Assembly (NCBI GenBank): GCA_951799445.1
Contig: OX637288.1
Coordinates: 12,278,501-12,342,500 of the forward strand
Length of the DNA: 64,000 nt
From: Pseudisothecium myosuroides
Lineage: Eukaryota; Streptophyta; Bryopsida; Hypnales; Lembophyllaceae
Reading direction: 5' to 3'
In this document: positions 47,704 through 60,282 of the stretch, piece by piece
Layout: every line of letters starts with the position of its first letter
Position numbering within the stretch: the stretch's first letter is position 1
Program-made: the position numbers and the translations under genes
The notes under the pieces: model-generated
The model's database searches: none
What the model saw: the letters and a program-made list of their open reading frames with translations, nothing else
What the model was told of the DNA's origin: nothing

Positions 47704-48683
47704 GCGACGAGCCAAACCGCGGATGGTATGTCCTGCGTTCTTGAGTTTCGAGCGTTCCTCGGAGGGGGGGAATTTTGGAATATTTGAATTCATATTTGGA
47801 ATCAGCGATTCCTACAGTATATATTTGAATATTTCAATTCGTATTTGAATTGGCAGGGAGAGGTTATACAATTCAAATTAATCAATAATAGTAATAATAA
47901 TCTGTTTGTTGGGGGTAGTTTGGCAAGAATGATTTTGAAGCATGGATTTTTGAAGTTGAAATTGTCGCAACCTCTTGTATTTAGAGGTAAGTTTCAAATC
48001 ATGCACTTGAAAGTAGAGGTAAGTTTTTGTAAATATTACCTATGTGATTATGAAAAAACACCTGCTTGACACTTGTAGGACAACTATGGGCAACTCGATG
48101 ACATATTTGTATTGATTGGTGGTTGAAAGGATTCCAAGGAAATGACAAATATATCTGTAGATTTGTATTGATTGGTAGTTGAAAGGATTTTAAATAAATG
48201 ACAGAAGTGACCGGTCAATGCTTCAAGTACTAACTACAAGGAATTTTGTGTGTTATCCCACATAATGTTGGAGGGGGTCGCAATACTTGTTGTATGGTTT
48301 TGTCAAAGTCGGCCATGTAATTTGATAAATGTTTATGGTAGGGGCAGAGCGAGCAATACACTTTTGCCTTTTTTTAATGGCTATACTAATCATAAAAATG
48401 AATCCTGTCATATAATTTGGTAGAAGTGTACAACATTAAAAAAAAATCAAACTCCCTTTAGTTCTTTGGTATGTGTGCATATTATTGTATGTAACTTCTA
48501 AAACACTTGACTAATTAAAACATCCAAGCCACTCTTCAAGACTTCATATGTGGGTTCTTGAAGCATCCTAAATAGTGTAGTGCCCTTTATATTATTATAG
48601 GGGTTCTTGAAGCATCCTATATATTGTAGCATCCTTTAGATTATCATAAGGGTTTACTTTATTGAAAGAATGTAAGAAACCTT
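47704..48683. other. Intergenic DNA upstream of copy A
   Basis: Two short tandem duplications are visible. A ~56-bp unit with ttgtattgattggt occurs near 48108 and 48164. A ~49-bp unit with gggttcttgaagcatcct occurs near 48552 and 48601. The block gaattcatatttgga near 47790 resembles part of the 11.87 and 18.63 kb repeat. Confidence 0.5.
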
Positions 48684-49862
48684 ATTTATCCCTAAAGGAC
48701 CAAATAGCATTTTTTGGCTACGTAGCATTTTAGGCCATCCATTTATGAATTTTCATTTTCATTTTTTTTCTTTAAAATTTTCACACAACATGTGGTCAAG
48801 GAGTATCTTAAAGGTGCAACAATTTTCATAATTTTTGATAACATGGTTAAAAAGTTATTGTATAATATGTAGTTTCTTTTAGAACTTGGGCAACACAGGG
48901 AGCTAGAAAAAAACACTTCTTAAAAAATAAAAAATTGAAATTGATTTTCTAGAATTATACATATGTGGAAAGCTCTTAATCATTCTATTTTGATTAATGA
49001 GATGAAAGTTATGAAGAGTTTTAGTTTGTGGATAGTTATGGAGTCAATGGTGCTAGTATGTGAGCCCAAGAATGCAAGCTTGTGAGCATTGAGCCTACAA
49101 TATAGGTACCTATAATATAGATACCACTCACTATAGAAGGCGTATGTATCATAAACACCTATAATATGGGTATTTGTAATATATATACCCTATAATTGTA
49201 GATTGTTTCTATAGTGTATACACCTATAACATAGGTGTGTAGTATTCTAGGCTCATGGGCTCACACTCCTATGCTCACATAATAGCAACCCTCGTTATGG
49301 AGTCTCTATTCTAAAATATACTTTGAAGTCCTTTGTTTAACTCATTTTTCAATACTTTGGGGAAAAAAATCATAGGATGTAGATTGTTTATTATAATATT
49401 ACAACCTTTCTAATTGGCATTTTTCTATTTTATACTCCATAACTAAATTCTTGACAATTTTTAATATTTTAAATCATTCTCTACTTCTTTCTACTTACTA
49501 TTTTTTTCAAGATTGAATACGAAATTTTTTTGTTGGATTTTTTATGTGTATTCCCAACTTATTTCTTCAAGTATATTATGGAAGGTAGAAAGCTGTAGGA
49601 TCTACACATTGTTGGGTAAAAAAATTTAAAAGATGAAACCTAATCATTTGGGAAGGTTGAAATCCAAGCATCACAATCTTACAATTGGTAAGGTTTTTTA
49701 TTTTGAAATTTTAAGAAGGTGTATCCTAATAAGTGTAACTAGAGGATCCTACAGTTAGATTTGTTAAAATTAAATATAGATGAATATTTTAGCCTTGCTT
49801 TAGAGACTAATAGTTAGAAGCAATTTTGGGCATCTAAACATGAATTAAAGAACTTTAGGCCT
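48684..49862 (+). repeat. TTAA-family element (second subfamily) with nested MITE
   Basis: The left end reads CCCTAAAGGACCAAATAGC without an intact TTAA; the right end reads aagaactttaggcc. The interior is the reverse complement of 14.4-15.2 kb, and it also matches 57.4-58.8 kb. It is interrupted by the 248-bp MITE at 49046-49293. Borders approximate. Confidence 0.55.
49046..49293 (+). mobile_element. Mutator-type MITE, copy 2 (248 bp, perfect 11-bp duplication)
   Basis: Perfect 11-bp direct repeats GTTATGGAGTC flank it at 49035-49045 and 49294-49304. Inverted ends are GGTGCTAGTATGTGAGC and, from the right, GGTTGCTATTATGTGAGC. The uninterrupted target sequence exists in the related TTAA elements (for example gaatccataac near 14987, opposite strand). 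Confidence 0.92.
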
Positions 49863-51150
49863 CTCTACTAGGAACAAGGTGATGAAAACTTTAATTTTGC
49901 TAAGGCAAGTATTGGAGCATTGTTGTTAAACTTTTCTTTATATTTTGTTTTCTGCATTACATGTTTTGTATAGAATTACTATATTAAATTAATATGTGGA
50001 ATAAACTTCTTGCAATTAGCTTGATTTTTGTGTCTTCTTAGTTTTAAATCTTTTTTGTAGTTGAAAATCATTACTTTGACCTTGTAAGGTGTAGACGGGG
50101 GGGGGGGGGGATGATAATAACAAAATGTAAATTCACTGAATTGGATTTTGTGATTTTAGTTGAGTGAATTTGGTATAGGGTTGGTGAGGAAAGTCGAAAA
50201 TATCAAGCATGTCTAAACTAAATTGTATATCATAAGTTCAAGCTGGGATGTTAGGGCAAAGACATGGAAGAATCCAAGAGGATATTGTGTAATCTAGTGG
50301 TTTGATTTTTGGTTTGAATTCAATTGTATTAGCATTCATTAGGATAAAGCATTTAGCTTTCATATAAGAGATTAGTAGATTTGAGTTTCATAGATTATTT
50401 TAATATATTTAATAATGCAAAGTGCTTTTATATGTCATTAAAGCAAAACATGAGTCCATTTGTTTGTTTTGTTTTAGTCTTTATAATGAGAATGTTATAT
50501 AAATATGAACAATGGGAACCCAAAGCACATCCTTTTTATTCTACCTTAATTGCAATTAAATTATACTCTATAATAAATAAGGCAAAACTTGAATTCCACA
50601 AAAAGACAGATGGTTGACTTGGATATGGCGCAAGGCAACATCATTGCTAGTGTCTTTGCAAAGTATGACATTATTTTTCCTTGGTATTACAATACTCCAA
50701 AAGTTAAAATAGACAATGGCATTGATTTGGAGCACCAAGATGAAATGATGAAGTCTATGTGTTGTTGACTTTTTACACAAAAGGATTTGATGACAACATT
50801 GGTACAAAATTCCATTTCCTTTGCCCCCTCCAACTATAGGGAGTTGAATGCATAAACTTAGAAACTACATGACTTGTAAGATAGGGAGCTATTAATTCTT
50901 GGGATGCAAAAATTACATACAATCTTTAAAATGAATAGAATTTGTTTGTTCATTTTGAGAAAATTCTTGAGCATGCTATGGATGTGCTATTTATAAGTAG
51001 TCCTCTTTAAAATGCCAAATTAATGCATGGGCATCCTTACATTATAAAGGTTGATTTTCTTAGGCTTCAACCAACATCAAAAGAGAAGCCACATCCTACA
51101 ATTGCAAAGTTTCTTCCAAAATAGCATAAGTAAAAGTGAAGCATAAACAT
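49863..51150. other. AT-rich intergenic DNA, no gene seen
   Basis: A G run of about 14 lies at 50097-50110. No supported gene or repeat boundary. Confidence 0.4.
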
Positions 51151-51153
51151 AAT

Positions 51154-51425
51154 GTGGGTACACCCAAAATCGCACCTTGTCTAAAACCGTTATCATCCTT
51201 CTCAAAAATCAATATGTGTGTATTGAAAACAATTTTAGAACATCTACCAAAAAAAACTTTGACCTTTCATAACTTTTGCATCAATATGATATCCAAATGT
51301 CATGTTCTTTGGTGCATTGGAACCTCCTTTCACTTACCAATAAGAAAATATGAAAATTTGACCAGTTTAATAACAATAACTAGGCATGGTAGCAAAAAGT
51401 GGTGGTTTGAGGGGTATCCACCTCA
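51154..51425. repeat. GGTGGGTACACCC-ended dispersed repeat
   Basis: The left end is GTGGGTACACCCAAAATCGC; the right end read inward is AGGTGGATACCCCTCAAACC. Interior words match 13.93-14.20 kb (ggtgcattggaacctccttt and the agtggtggtttgag block). Probable non-autonomous TIR element of about 270 bp. Confidence 0.6.
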
Positions 51426-52738
51426 GAAGGGAGAGAATCCTTATTGTCACAACTCGCAAGGAGTTAATCCTTAAAGGAAGTTGAAGCCAAAAAGTACCCA
51501 ATGGATGACTTGAATGTTCATTGTAGAAACAAAGAATGCACCTATTAGTCCAATAATCCAAAGTCCAAACATTTTGGTGACTGCCATAGTTGTGGGGGGG
51601 CACGTTCTCTGACCCTGTAAGGACGAGCTGGTCTCCAAGGAAACCAACCTTCCTGCTACACTGTGAATCATCCACTTTTAAGAAAACCACAAGTACTCAT
51701 TTGAGGTCAAACTACTGTGCAAGCCGGCCTCCCCTTTTTGCACAAAATTCCAAAGATGAACAATTGCACTTTTTGTCTTTCATGAAAGTATTCTCTGTCA
51801 TCCACGGGACACTCACTTAGTGTCCGCGGCAGCGTTCAGGGTCAAAGCGATGGACAAGGAGCGGGACAGTTGAAGGAGAGATTCAAATCCAAGGACTGAA
51901 GATATGATGACTCTTCGCAAGGAGGGAGACAATGATCATTGGCAGGAGCACAGAGAATTTTTGCCACCAACAGGCTATTCACTGCTGTGTGATCTAACTA
52001 ATCCTTGTCCCTAAGCTTACTGCAGTTTAGGAATTATTAAAGTATCATAGAATGTTGTCTTATCAGCGAGCGCAGGAGAATGTCACTGCAGATTTACTGC
52101 TGCGGTGGAAGTCATGTGGAGAGGTTGGTGCATGAAATGCGCCTCACTGGAGTGGCAAAAATTCCCCCTTCCATATCGTGCTCACAGTTGCACAGATCTC
52201 GAGGATCTTGAAGGATCGAGATCTCGAGGACTTGAAGCTCGAACTTAGAGACCGACTTCACATGCTGCTGTGCAGCAATTTACACGCTTCGACTTAAGTT
52301 AAGTCAGGCCATTGGTTTGTCGGCGATTTTTTAGTGTATTTCAACGAATTACGGTGGATTTCAAAAGTTGTGTTGATCTCTGAAGAACCACTGTTAGTAG
52401 GGGACAAGGATTAGCTCACACAGCTGAATAAGTTAGCCAATTTTTTTTGATTTGGTACTTGGTGCGCTTTAGTCGTTTCTTGGATGTTCTGTTTACCCTA
52501 CTTGAGCTGCAACATGTGTTTGTATGGGAGTTGTTTTATTGGCTCTGCACCGAAGATGAGGCCTTGCAGAACAGAAGCTACAAGTACAGTACAGTCAGGT
52601 CCAATAATGTTACGAAGTTTTGTTCGCAGTCAGATTCAACAGAAAGTTCATGAACTTCAAGAAGCTCTAGCATATTACTAAGAAATGGACAGCTTTTCAA
52701 ACTGCTAAATAAATTGTGTTGAAATCATAGTGAAGAGT
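51426..52738. other. GC-balanced island with an unassigned hydrophobic frame
   Basis: On the minus strand, 51471-51671 is a 66-codon frame ending in a strongly hydrophobic stretch (GLWIIGLIGAFFV, then VIHWVLFGFNFL). It could be a small membrane protein or an exon, but I recognise no family and found no splice partners. The rest (51830-52680) has composition like genic DNA with no clear coding frame. Confidence 0.25.
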
Positions 52739-52743
52739 ACTTG

Positions 52744-53335
52744 GGTAATTGCAAGAAACACTTGTACTATTTTCTAGTCACACACGTTGCACGTTGATTA
52801 GTTTTTTGGCCATAACTTTTGCAATCTCGCTCCAAATGACTCAAAATTTATAGACAAGGTACAAATGATTGTTATACACCTTGCATGATTTTTGAAATGT
52901 TTTAAAAATGTTTTATTATTTAAAAACAGACCCCGATATTATGTCACACTTGCCAATTTGGAAGTTTTTAGTACTATTTAGTACCCAAAAAAACAAATTT
53001 CAAGCTAAAATTTGGAGGGAATGGTCTTTTAGAAGATTTGTAGCTACTATCCAAAGGAATTCTAAAAGTAGTTAATTATATGTGGTGTGGAAGTCTACAA
53101 AGTGAGCTTCTTTCTGCTTGCATTTTGAAACATATAAAATATTATTTTGGTGGGTTTTTTCTTGAATGACCATCTCCATAGAGTTGTTACAAATGGCCAA
53201 TTTCTATTTTATTTATTTATTTTCCTATTTTTAACTAATTAAAACATTAAAGTATCTATTTTCTTGAGATTTGGCACTTTTCTAGTTTTCCTACTTAGAT
53301 CCTACAAAATTGGCAAGTTTTTTGTGCAATCATCC
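52744..53335. mobile_element. 592-bp non-autonomous TIR element, 5-bp duplication
   Basis: The left end is GGTAATTGCAAGAAACACTT; the right end read inward is GGATGATTGCACAAAAAACT. The flanking 5-mer ACTTG occurs at 52739-52743 and 53336-53340. Its interior matches the nested element at 5750-6462. The superfamily is not assigned. Confidence 0.65.
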
Positions 53336-53559
53336 ACTTGAGCATCATAACAATTATATATTGTAAAATTCAAAATCATACACTAATTTCAATTGAATCT
53401 TTTCTATACACTATCTACCATCTGGTGCTACCACTTGTTGCCAAAATTATAGCTTGCATTTGATTATTGGGCATATTTGAAACAAGCCTTTGCAATTGCT
53501 ATAGAGATACTTGATCCTGCTTGAATTGTTTGTATGATTTTTGGCTTGTTCTTTGGCCT

Positions 53560-54806
53560 ATTGTGGTGTTGTAAAAAATCTTTGACTATCTTCTATAGGT
53601 TCTCTATGGGATTCAGATCAGGTGAATTAGGAGGTCAATCCCACTTCTTCATACCACTTCTTTGGAAATTTACAGCAATGGAATGAAACATTGTCTTCTA
53701 TAAGCATAAGCATTAGAAAAAAACCCAACCTTTTGGAGGGCTGCTCCGGAGTGACAAGCCAAGCTATTAAAATGCTTGGCCTGTCACTCCAGAACTGTCC
53801 CGAAGTGAGTAGTCATCTTGGCTGACTGCTTGCCGGAACGGTCAGAAATCGGGATTTAAAAAAAAAAAAAATTAAATAATTTTTTTAAGATTGTAAAATA
53901 AAAAAATAAAAAAATAAAATTTACTCGTAAGTTTTGGTTCTTGCACCATTGTTGCTGCAGTTTCTGCTGCACGGAAGTAGGGAAAAAACTATTTTTTTTG
54001 CAAAAAAAAAGTAAATTTCAGGGTCCTTTGGAGGGCTGCTCCACAACCCTGCGGAGGCCCCAGATTTTCTCTAATGGCTCATGAGGTTGATCGTGCATGA
54101 AATAGAAATTGTTCAATGTGTCATTCTAAACATTATGAACAAAATTAATTGCATTTCTTTCACCTTGAGGCATGATGACTAAAGGGCTTTTGTCAAAACC
54201 TGTGAAGACATCCCAAACCATCTTAGATGTTTGACCAAACTTAAACCTAGGCTCTAGACAATTCCATAAATATTTTTCATAAACCTTCCGCCATACTCTA
54301 ATTTTCAAAGAATTCTTTCGAAGCTTAAAGGACGACTCATCAACCTAGATAACTTTGCTCCAACGACAGAATTTTGCAAACAAACGCTAATTTTTTTTTG
54401 CTTTGTCTTCTATTTTGAAATAGGATTTTTTTGAGCAATGGGGTTCCCAAAGCCAATCCCATGTATGTATGCTCATATTGTATTACAATGCACATAAAAA
54501 TTAGTCGCAAGGATTCCAAGAGTTTGATGTCAATCCTTGATTGACGAGACAAGACAAGTCTCTCAATGCACATCCAGACATTTTTCTAAGCCTATGGCCT
54601 GATTTTTAAGTTTCTATGTAGCCAAACACCTTCCACTTTGTAAAAATAGTAGAAATAGTGGAATGTGGCATTTTTATTTTTTTTACTATATCATTTTCTA
54701 TCAAACTTTGTTTTGGTGAAGGCATCACAAAAGATAGGAGGGTCAGACATGTCATATAGCAAATAATGACTTCTTTATAATTTTGAACCTTGCTAAGAAT
54801 TTTCAA
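53560..54806 (-). pseudogene. Degraded Tc1/mariner-type (IS630) transposase
   Basis: Fragments of a DDE transposase read in several minus-strand frames with stops and frameshifts. In order: a helix-turn-helix-like segment around 54620-54740, KVIWVDESSF with the first catalytic Asp (codon 54339-54341), VWRKVYEKYLWNCLEP and FKFGQTSKMVWDVFTGF (54150-54300), IEDN with the second Asp (53693-53695), and SPDLNPIENL with the third acidic site (53602-53619). The DE-to-E spacing is shortened by a small deletion with a frameshift. A foldback element splits the gene between FVHNV and IEDN. It cannot encode an active enzyme. Confidence 0.8.
53711..54076. mobile_element. Foldback element nested in the dead transposase (366 bp)
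   Basis: The ends are CATTAGAAAAAAACCC and, from the right, CATTAGAGAAAATCTGGGG. A ggagggctgctcc block occurs near both ends in direct orientation, and a short hairpin (gccaagc with gcttggc) lies near the left end. Removing it brings the transposase segments FMHDQPHE and LMLIEDN together at the expected place. No matching 3-bp flanks remain. Confidence 0.6.
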
Positions 54807-54830
54807 CTACTAAACACTTAGGATGACATG

Positions 54831-55946
54831 CAATAAAATTTAGGAACAATGTGGACCCAAATTGTCGTTAGAGTGCACTGCCATTCATTGACAAACCTTG
54901 AATATCGAGAATGGTAGCTTGCTTCTTTAGTAAGTCCATATCCTAAGCATATATTTTTGTAGATAGATTTGAAAGTCTCTATGGCAAAGGAATTTAAGAA
55001 TGGTAACTACAATGAACTCTAAAAACAAAATCAAGACAATAACAAAAGAAAATTAAGAGCAAGCATTTAGACCTTCTATCCTAAGGCAACAAAAAATAAT
55101 ATAATGGAGGAGAAGATTTATGTCATCATTGATAAGGTATCATTATTCAAAACAAGGAGGTAATTTGAAGCCAAAACAAGTAGCAAAAAAAATATTTTAT
55201 AAGTGAATTCAATAACCACAAAGAATATATATTGTAGTTTAAGAAAGTAAGAGCTTAAGCAACTTTTAGACATGTATAGCTACAAATCTTTGAGAGTTGT
55301 TTTAGAAAGATTCAATTTTTTTCATTTTGCCTTCAATATGCATATCTTTAAAAGTCTATCAAGAAAAGTTACTAAGTTCTAAAAGATACTAATAAGTCAA
55401 TTTAGGGATTAAGAGCATGCTTTGAGAAGCCACATATGTAATATAGAATATCACTTGAATGTTTCAAGTTGTCACATGAATTATCTTGGAGTCACCTAAG
55501 CCACCATATAATTCCTAAGGTTTTAAGAAGGTTTAACTTATTGAAAAGTGTCAAATATAACTAATTTTTTTGAATATGAATGTACATATTTGAATAGTGC
55601 AATGTTCAAATATGAAACAAAAGAAGAAAAAATAGGAACAAACCCATGTAAGACCACATGTTGTCAAGAGGAAGAAGAAAGACATGGAAGCACAATAAAA
55701 AGGAGACAATATTCATTGATAGGTGTGAGGTGGATGGTGAGGTCAAGTTTCAAGAATAAGACGGACTAAAATAAAACAAATCAGGGTTGATAGAAGGCAA
55801 GTCAAGGTTAATTACATGAAAGTGGAACAAGGTCAAGAAAGGGATGTAATGGATTACACAGATGACATTGCCAAACTAAGGTCTCTAGATTGGGCCACGA
55901 GGTCTAAGCAAATAGAGACAAGAGTAGAAATAGGATGTTGCCTTTC
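54831..55946. other. AT-rich intergenic DNA, no gene seen
   Basis: Short frames only; nothing supported. Confidence 0.4.
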
Positions 55947-55985
55947 TTAACCCCTAAAGGACCAAACAATATTTTTGATGACATA
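55947..55985 (+). repeat. Isolated TTAA-family terminus
   Basis: Reads TTAA-CCCCTAAAGGACCAAAC. About 40 bp later a CACTACAAGAACCCCGTG sequence looks like the start of a CACTA-type element, but its other end was not found. Confidence 0.5.
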
Positions 55986-57445
55986 AAAATGTTGGCACTA
56001 CAAGAACCCCGTGAACATTTAGGTGATGTTAGCATAGTTTTAAGAGACGGATTTTAGAGGACGTCCAGTAAAACAAATTGTGTTTTTATGTCAATAATAA
56101 CATCCAATGTAACATCTGGATTCTCAATCCTATATCATTCCTTCTCTGTCCACATAAACACCATCCAATTTCTGAAATTTTCTATGAAGCCTAAAATTTT
56201 CTATGTGGCAATTTTTTGAAGCAAAAGATTAAAAAACATGAAAAAGGAGTCAAAAAATCTCAACAACGGCTCTCATCATCAAACAAGGAATATCAAGGAT
56301 ATAAATGGAATAAGAGGGTGGCATTGGTCATCAAAGGGAAGTAGGGAAGTAGGTTCATTGAACGCAAAGACTCTCTATTGTAATGGTGGAGACTTAGTTT
56401 CAAACCCCAACAACAACAAATAACAAATAACAAGGGGTGGAAATTGAGGTTGAAATTGAAAAGGGACAGCCAAGTACTACTACAAAACAACCCTTCTAGT
56501 CTAATTTAATGGCTGCAATCTTGTCACTTTTTGTCATTTAGAGTCCGTTGCCATGTAGACATTTGGCTTCTACGTAGGCAATTTTTTGGTGATGGACTTT
56601 AGATTGTGCCACCTAGTATGAAGGGTCAAGAGTCCGAATTCCGGGGTTCTTAAAAGCCCGTCTTATTTCTACAAACACTACACCCACCAAATTAGCAAGC
56701 TATTACAAACAAAAGCCCTCTACTCATGAGTCACAACATAAATGATAGCACATGATTCTAATCATCCTTATGTGACATTCAAAAACATTGAACCTTTCAA
56801 CCTTTACATTGAATTGAATGGGAATGGTGTGTCATTTATTGGTTGTAAATGGAGGTGTCATTTGCTCTCTGATGAAAATGGTCTGTCATTTGTTGATTCT
56901 AAATGAAGATGAGAATAAGTTGTCATTTGTACACTCCTAAGTGCTTCAATTAAAATATAGAAAGATCAATTATTAAACACTATAATGAATAAATGTAAAT
57001 TCTCTAAAACATCTACATCATTAGGGAGAGTCACAAGTGGTGAAAAAATGCAAATACACCCGCCCAAAACCATTAGCACCTATGGAAAAAACCACACCCA
57101 TCGATGTAGATGGGGAATCAATGCGCCCCCCCTTCCAATGCCGTTGACATGGGGGAAAAATATAGCCGTTGATTGTGTTGGCCTTGACAATCTTGGTCAT
57201 CGAGATTAGGGTTTACGATATAGAATACAATACACTGAATATGATACTAATGAAATACAATATCTAAAATATATGATATATGATATACAATATACATATA
57301 GATATATAAAATATGGAGTACAAAAGGCATATGGATATATAGTATATGGTATATTAATATAGTATAATATATATATACTAGTGTGCCATGTGTTGTTGCA
57401 ACAACCAAAATAAAAGTAATAAAAGCAAAATAAATTTCTAATTTT
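55986..57445. other. Intergenic DNA, no gene seen; AT dinucleotide-rich tail
   Basis: Nothing coding recognised. From about 57200 to 57375 the sequence is dominated by atata/gatata words, a decayed AT-rich simple repeat. Confidence 0.4.
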
Positions 57446-58804
57446 TTAACTCCTTAAGGACCATGAGTGCAGATTTTGAACAATGAATGAACTGATAGAA
57501 ACACATCCCAAACTCACCAAAATGAGCTTTTTCGTTCATCAATTTTTTTAAAGCTCCTTCACTATCTTTTGGTCTACAAGACAATTGCAAAACTAGGTGA
57601 TATGACTTCACTTTCTTTATGAAAGGTAGATTCTATATCTATTATATCTATAAATAATATAATTAGGTATCATTTGTAAACAATCAACCAAATGTATTTG
57701 ATTGAATCATTCAACTTCCAATATCTGATTGAAAAACAATGGATGTAGAATTTTATATTAGCTATTTCATTTCTTGTGAAAGAATTTAAAAGAAGTTGTC
57801 TTTAATAAAAAGTGCTATATGATACATTTGATATTCATCATTTAGTAATTTAAAATAGAATTGTAAATATGGAAGAAGGTCTCAAAAGTATGATAACTAC
57901 ATCTAAATATATTTTTAATCTTGAATACAATTAATACTATTGGAATGATCAAATTATTTGAGTAGTTTTATTTGCAAACTAAAAAAAAGTCTAATATATT
58001 AGTAAATGCATTATTTAAATACTATAAACAAAAGTCATAAGGACTTTAATTTTTTTTGGACAAATCTAAAACCAACATAAATTTGATGTTGAGGTGATGT
58101 ACATCTTTATCCTAATAGAAAATTACTCTCTAATATAATATCCTAGATTTATATATAAGTAGAAAGCTTTTAACCATTCCATTTTGATTAATGAGATGAA
58201 AGTTATGAGGAGTTTTTGTTTGCAAACAACTATAGAATCTCTACTCAAAAATAAACTTTGAGGTCCTCTGTTTAATTAAATTTTCATTACTTTTGGAAAA
58301 AGATAAAATTATAGGATGTAGATTGTTTATTGCTACATTACAACAATTTTGATTGGCATTTTTCAATTTCATAACTAAATTCTTAAAATTTTAGTATTTT
58401 AAATCATTCACTACTTCTTTCTACTTACTCATTTTTTCAATGAATATAAAATATATATTTTGAAATATCTTATATTTATTTTCAACTTATTTCTTCAATA
58501 TATTATGGAGAGTTGTAAGTTGTAGGATCTAAACATTTTGGGATAAAATATTTGAAAAATGAAATCTAACCATTTGGGAAAAGTTGAAAATGCTTCTTTT
58601 GAAATCTGAGCACCTTGGTCTTGCAATTGGTAAGTTTTTTTAATTCTAAAATTTTAGGAGGATGTATTCTAACAAGTTAACTAAAAGATGTTATGGTTGG
58701 ATTTGTTAAAAAATAAATATAGATGAAGATTTTAGCCTTGCTTTGGAGACTAGTATTTTGAACCAATTTTGGGCCTCTAAACATGAATGAACTTTAGAAA
58801 TTAA
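57446..58804 (+). repeat. TTAA-family element (second subfamily), enlarged
   Basis: The left end is TTAA-CTCCTTAAGGACCATG; the right end is AACTTTAGAAA-TTAA. The 58130-58800 part matches 48960-49860 block for block (tcattttgattaatgagatg type, gattgtttatt type, ctacttctttctacttact). Confidence 0.55.
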
Positions 58805-59998
58805 CCACTAGAATGTGGAACCCATTTTTGATATTCTTATACTACTTGAGATGTGGATATGTGTGCAAAATTTGCCAAATACAATACCACTACTTTTTAC
58901 ACTATTCCAAGAGGATAGTATTGTAAACGTTTTTTTACACTTAGTATTGAGTATTCAACATCATTTTTTACACTAAAGTGTCAAATCCAATGTTAATTTT
59001 TCTTCAACAATTAGTGTCAACAAACATGTCAAGTAATTCTACAATCGAAAAGAGCGATGAAAAAAATAGGAAAAAATAGGAAAAAATATTTTAAAAACCT
59101 TAAAAAATAATATTAGGAAAAATAAATTAAGAATGACAAAATGAGTATAAAAATATGTAAAAAAATGTTCTTCATATTTTTAAATTAAGAGATAATTCCT
59201 CAAAATTACTATATTGAAAAAACTATTTGGATTTGATTTGTCTTACTATTCTAACTTTTTTTTATTGAAACATGTTTTCAAAAGTCCTACATCTTAAAAA
59301 TGGAAGATCAACAGTGTAAAAAATGTCATACAAACAGCTCATTATATATATTTGACAAAAAAGAAACTCACACATGCAATAAGGTAGTAAAAACTCCTTT
59401 CATAAAATATAATTACCTAATTAGCTCAAACTCCATGGCCTACAAGCAATTGCTTTAGGAAATATAGGTAGTAGTTCCAATAGCTCAAGGCAAAGGTGGA
59501 CAAGGGATAGGGCAACTTGTGAAGCTCTGAAAAAATTTCAAATCTTATATTTTTCGTACTCTTTTTTATATTTTTTAGACTTCTGTTTTTATTCTTTTTT
59601 TGACATTTTTTTAATCAATTAAATGACATTCTTTTCAATATATCAAATTTGACATACATCTCAACATTTTTTTGGAAATGAGTGCCAAAAGAGTAAATTT
59701 TTTGCAATGTTCTAACACTTTTGTTAGTGTCAAAATGTAGTCAAAACACTCTTCTTTGAAGTTGTCATGTAATATAATTACTTGATTTCAACAAACAAAC
59801 AATCCACTTCTTTAATGTGCCACCAAGGATTTCTCTACCATGAAGTCAATGTTTGTAAGGCATGTAGAAAAGAACCGGCCTACAATTTTTGGCTAGTAGA
59901 AAATTGTTTAGTTGGAAACTATACTTATTCAAATTCTAAACTTCCAATAAAATTGTACAAAAGAACCTTCCTAATAACTCGTTCCTCTAAAAGCCGTT
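58805..59998. other. AT-rich intergenic DNA, no gene seen
   Basis: Nothing supported; many A and T runs. Confidence 0.4.
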
Positions 59999-60150
59999 AA
60001 ACCTCTGTAAGCTAATGTTGTCAGACCGGTCCTAGACTTGTCTCCAACACAAAGTTATGACTAAAAATGACCCTCCACAAACAAACAAAGCTCTCTAAGC
60101 TAATCTTGTCAGACAGGCCTGGGCCTATCGGTTTAGAGAAGTTCTGCTGC
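59999..60150. mobile_element. Possible decayed pogo-type MITE
   Basis: The left end is AAACCTCTGTAAGCTAATG; the right end read inward is GAACTTCTCTAAACC. An internal ctctaagctaat(g/c)ttgtcaga block repeats directly. It resembles the Emigrant-type ends at 15.7 and 22.1 kb but the flanks are unclear. Confidence 0.35.
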
Positions 60151-60282
60151 CTGCCTATCTGCAAAATTTTCATCCATTTGACCAATTTTCATCCATAAAA
60201 CACCTTTCATCTAGGTCCACGTACCCAAATTTGTCAGTGATCGCCACTCTGGCCACATTCAAATCTGGAAAGAAAAGGCCTG

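Noticed and set aside
47203..47793. N-terminal extension of copy A upstream of the MMANGS start
   Set aside because: The frame stays open upstream, but it is low-complexity, GC-rich 5' leader sequence with no family similarity. The family N-terminus fits the MMANGS start.
55985..56520. Full CACTA-type element starting CACTACAAGAACCCC
   Set aside because: No matching inverted end with a 3-bp duplication was found downstream.
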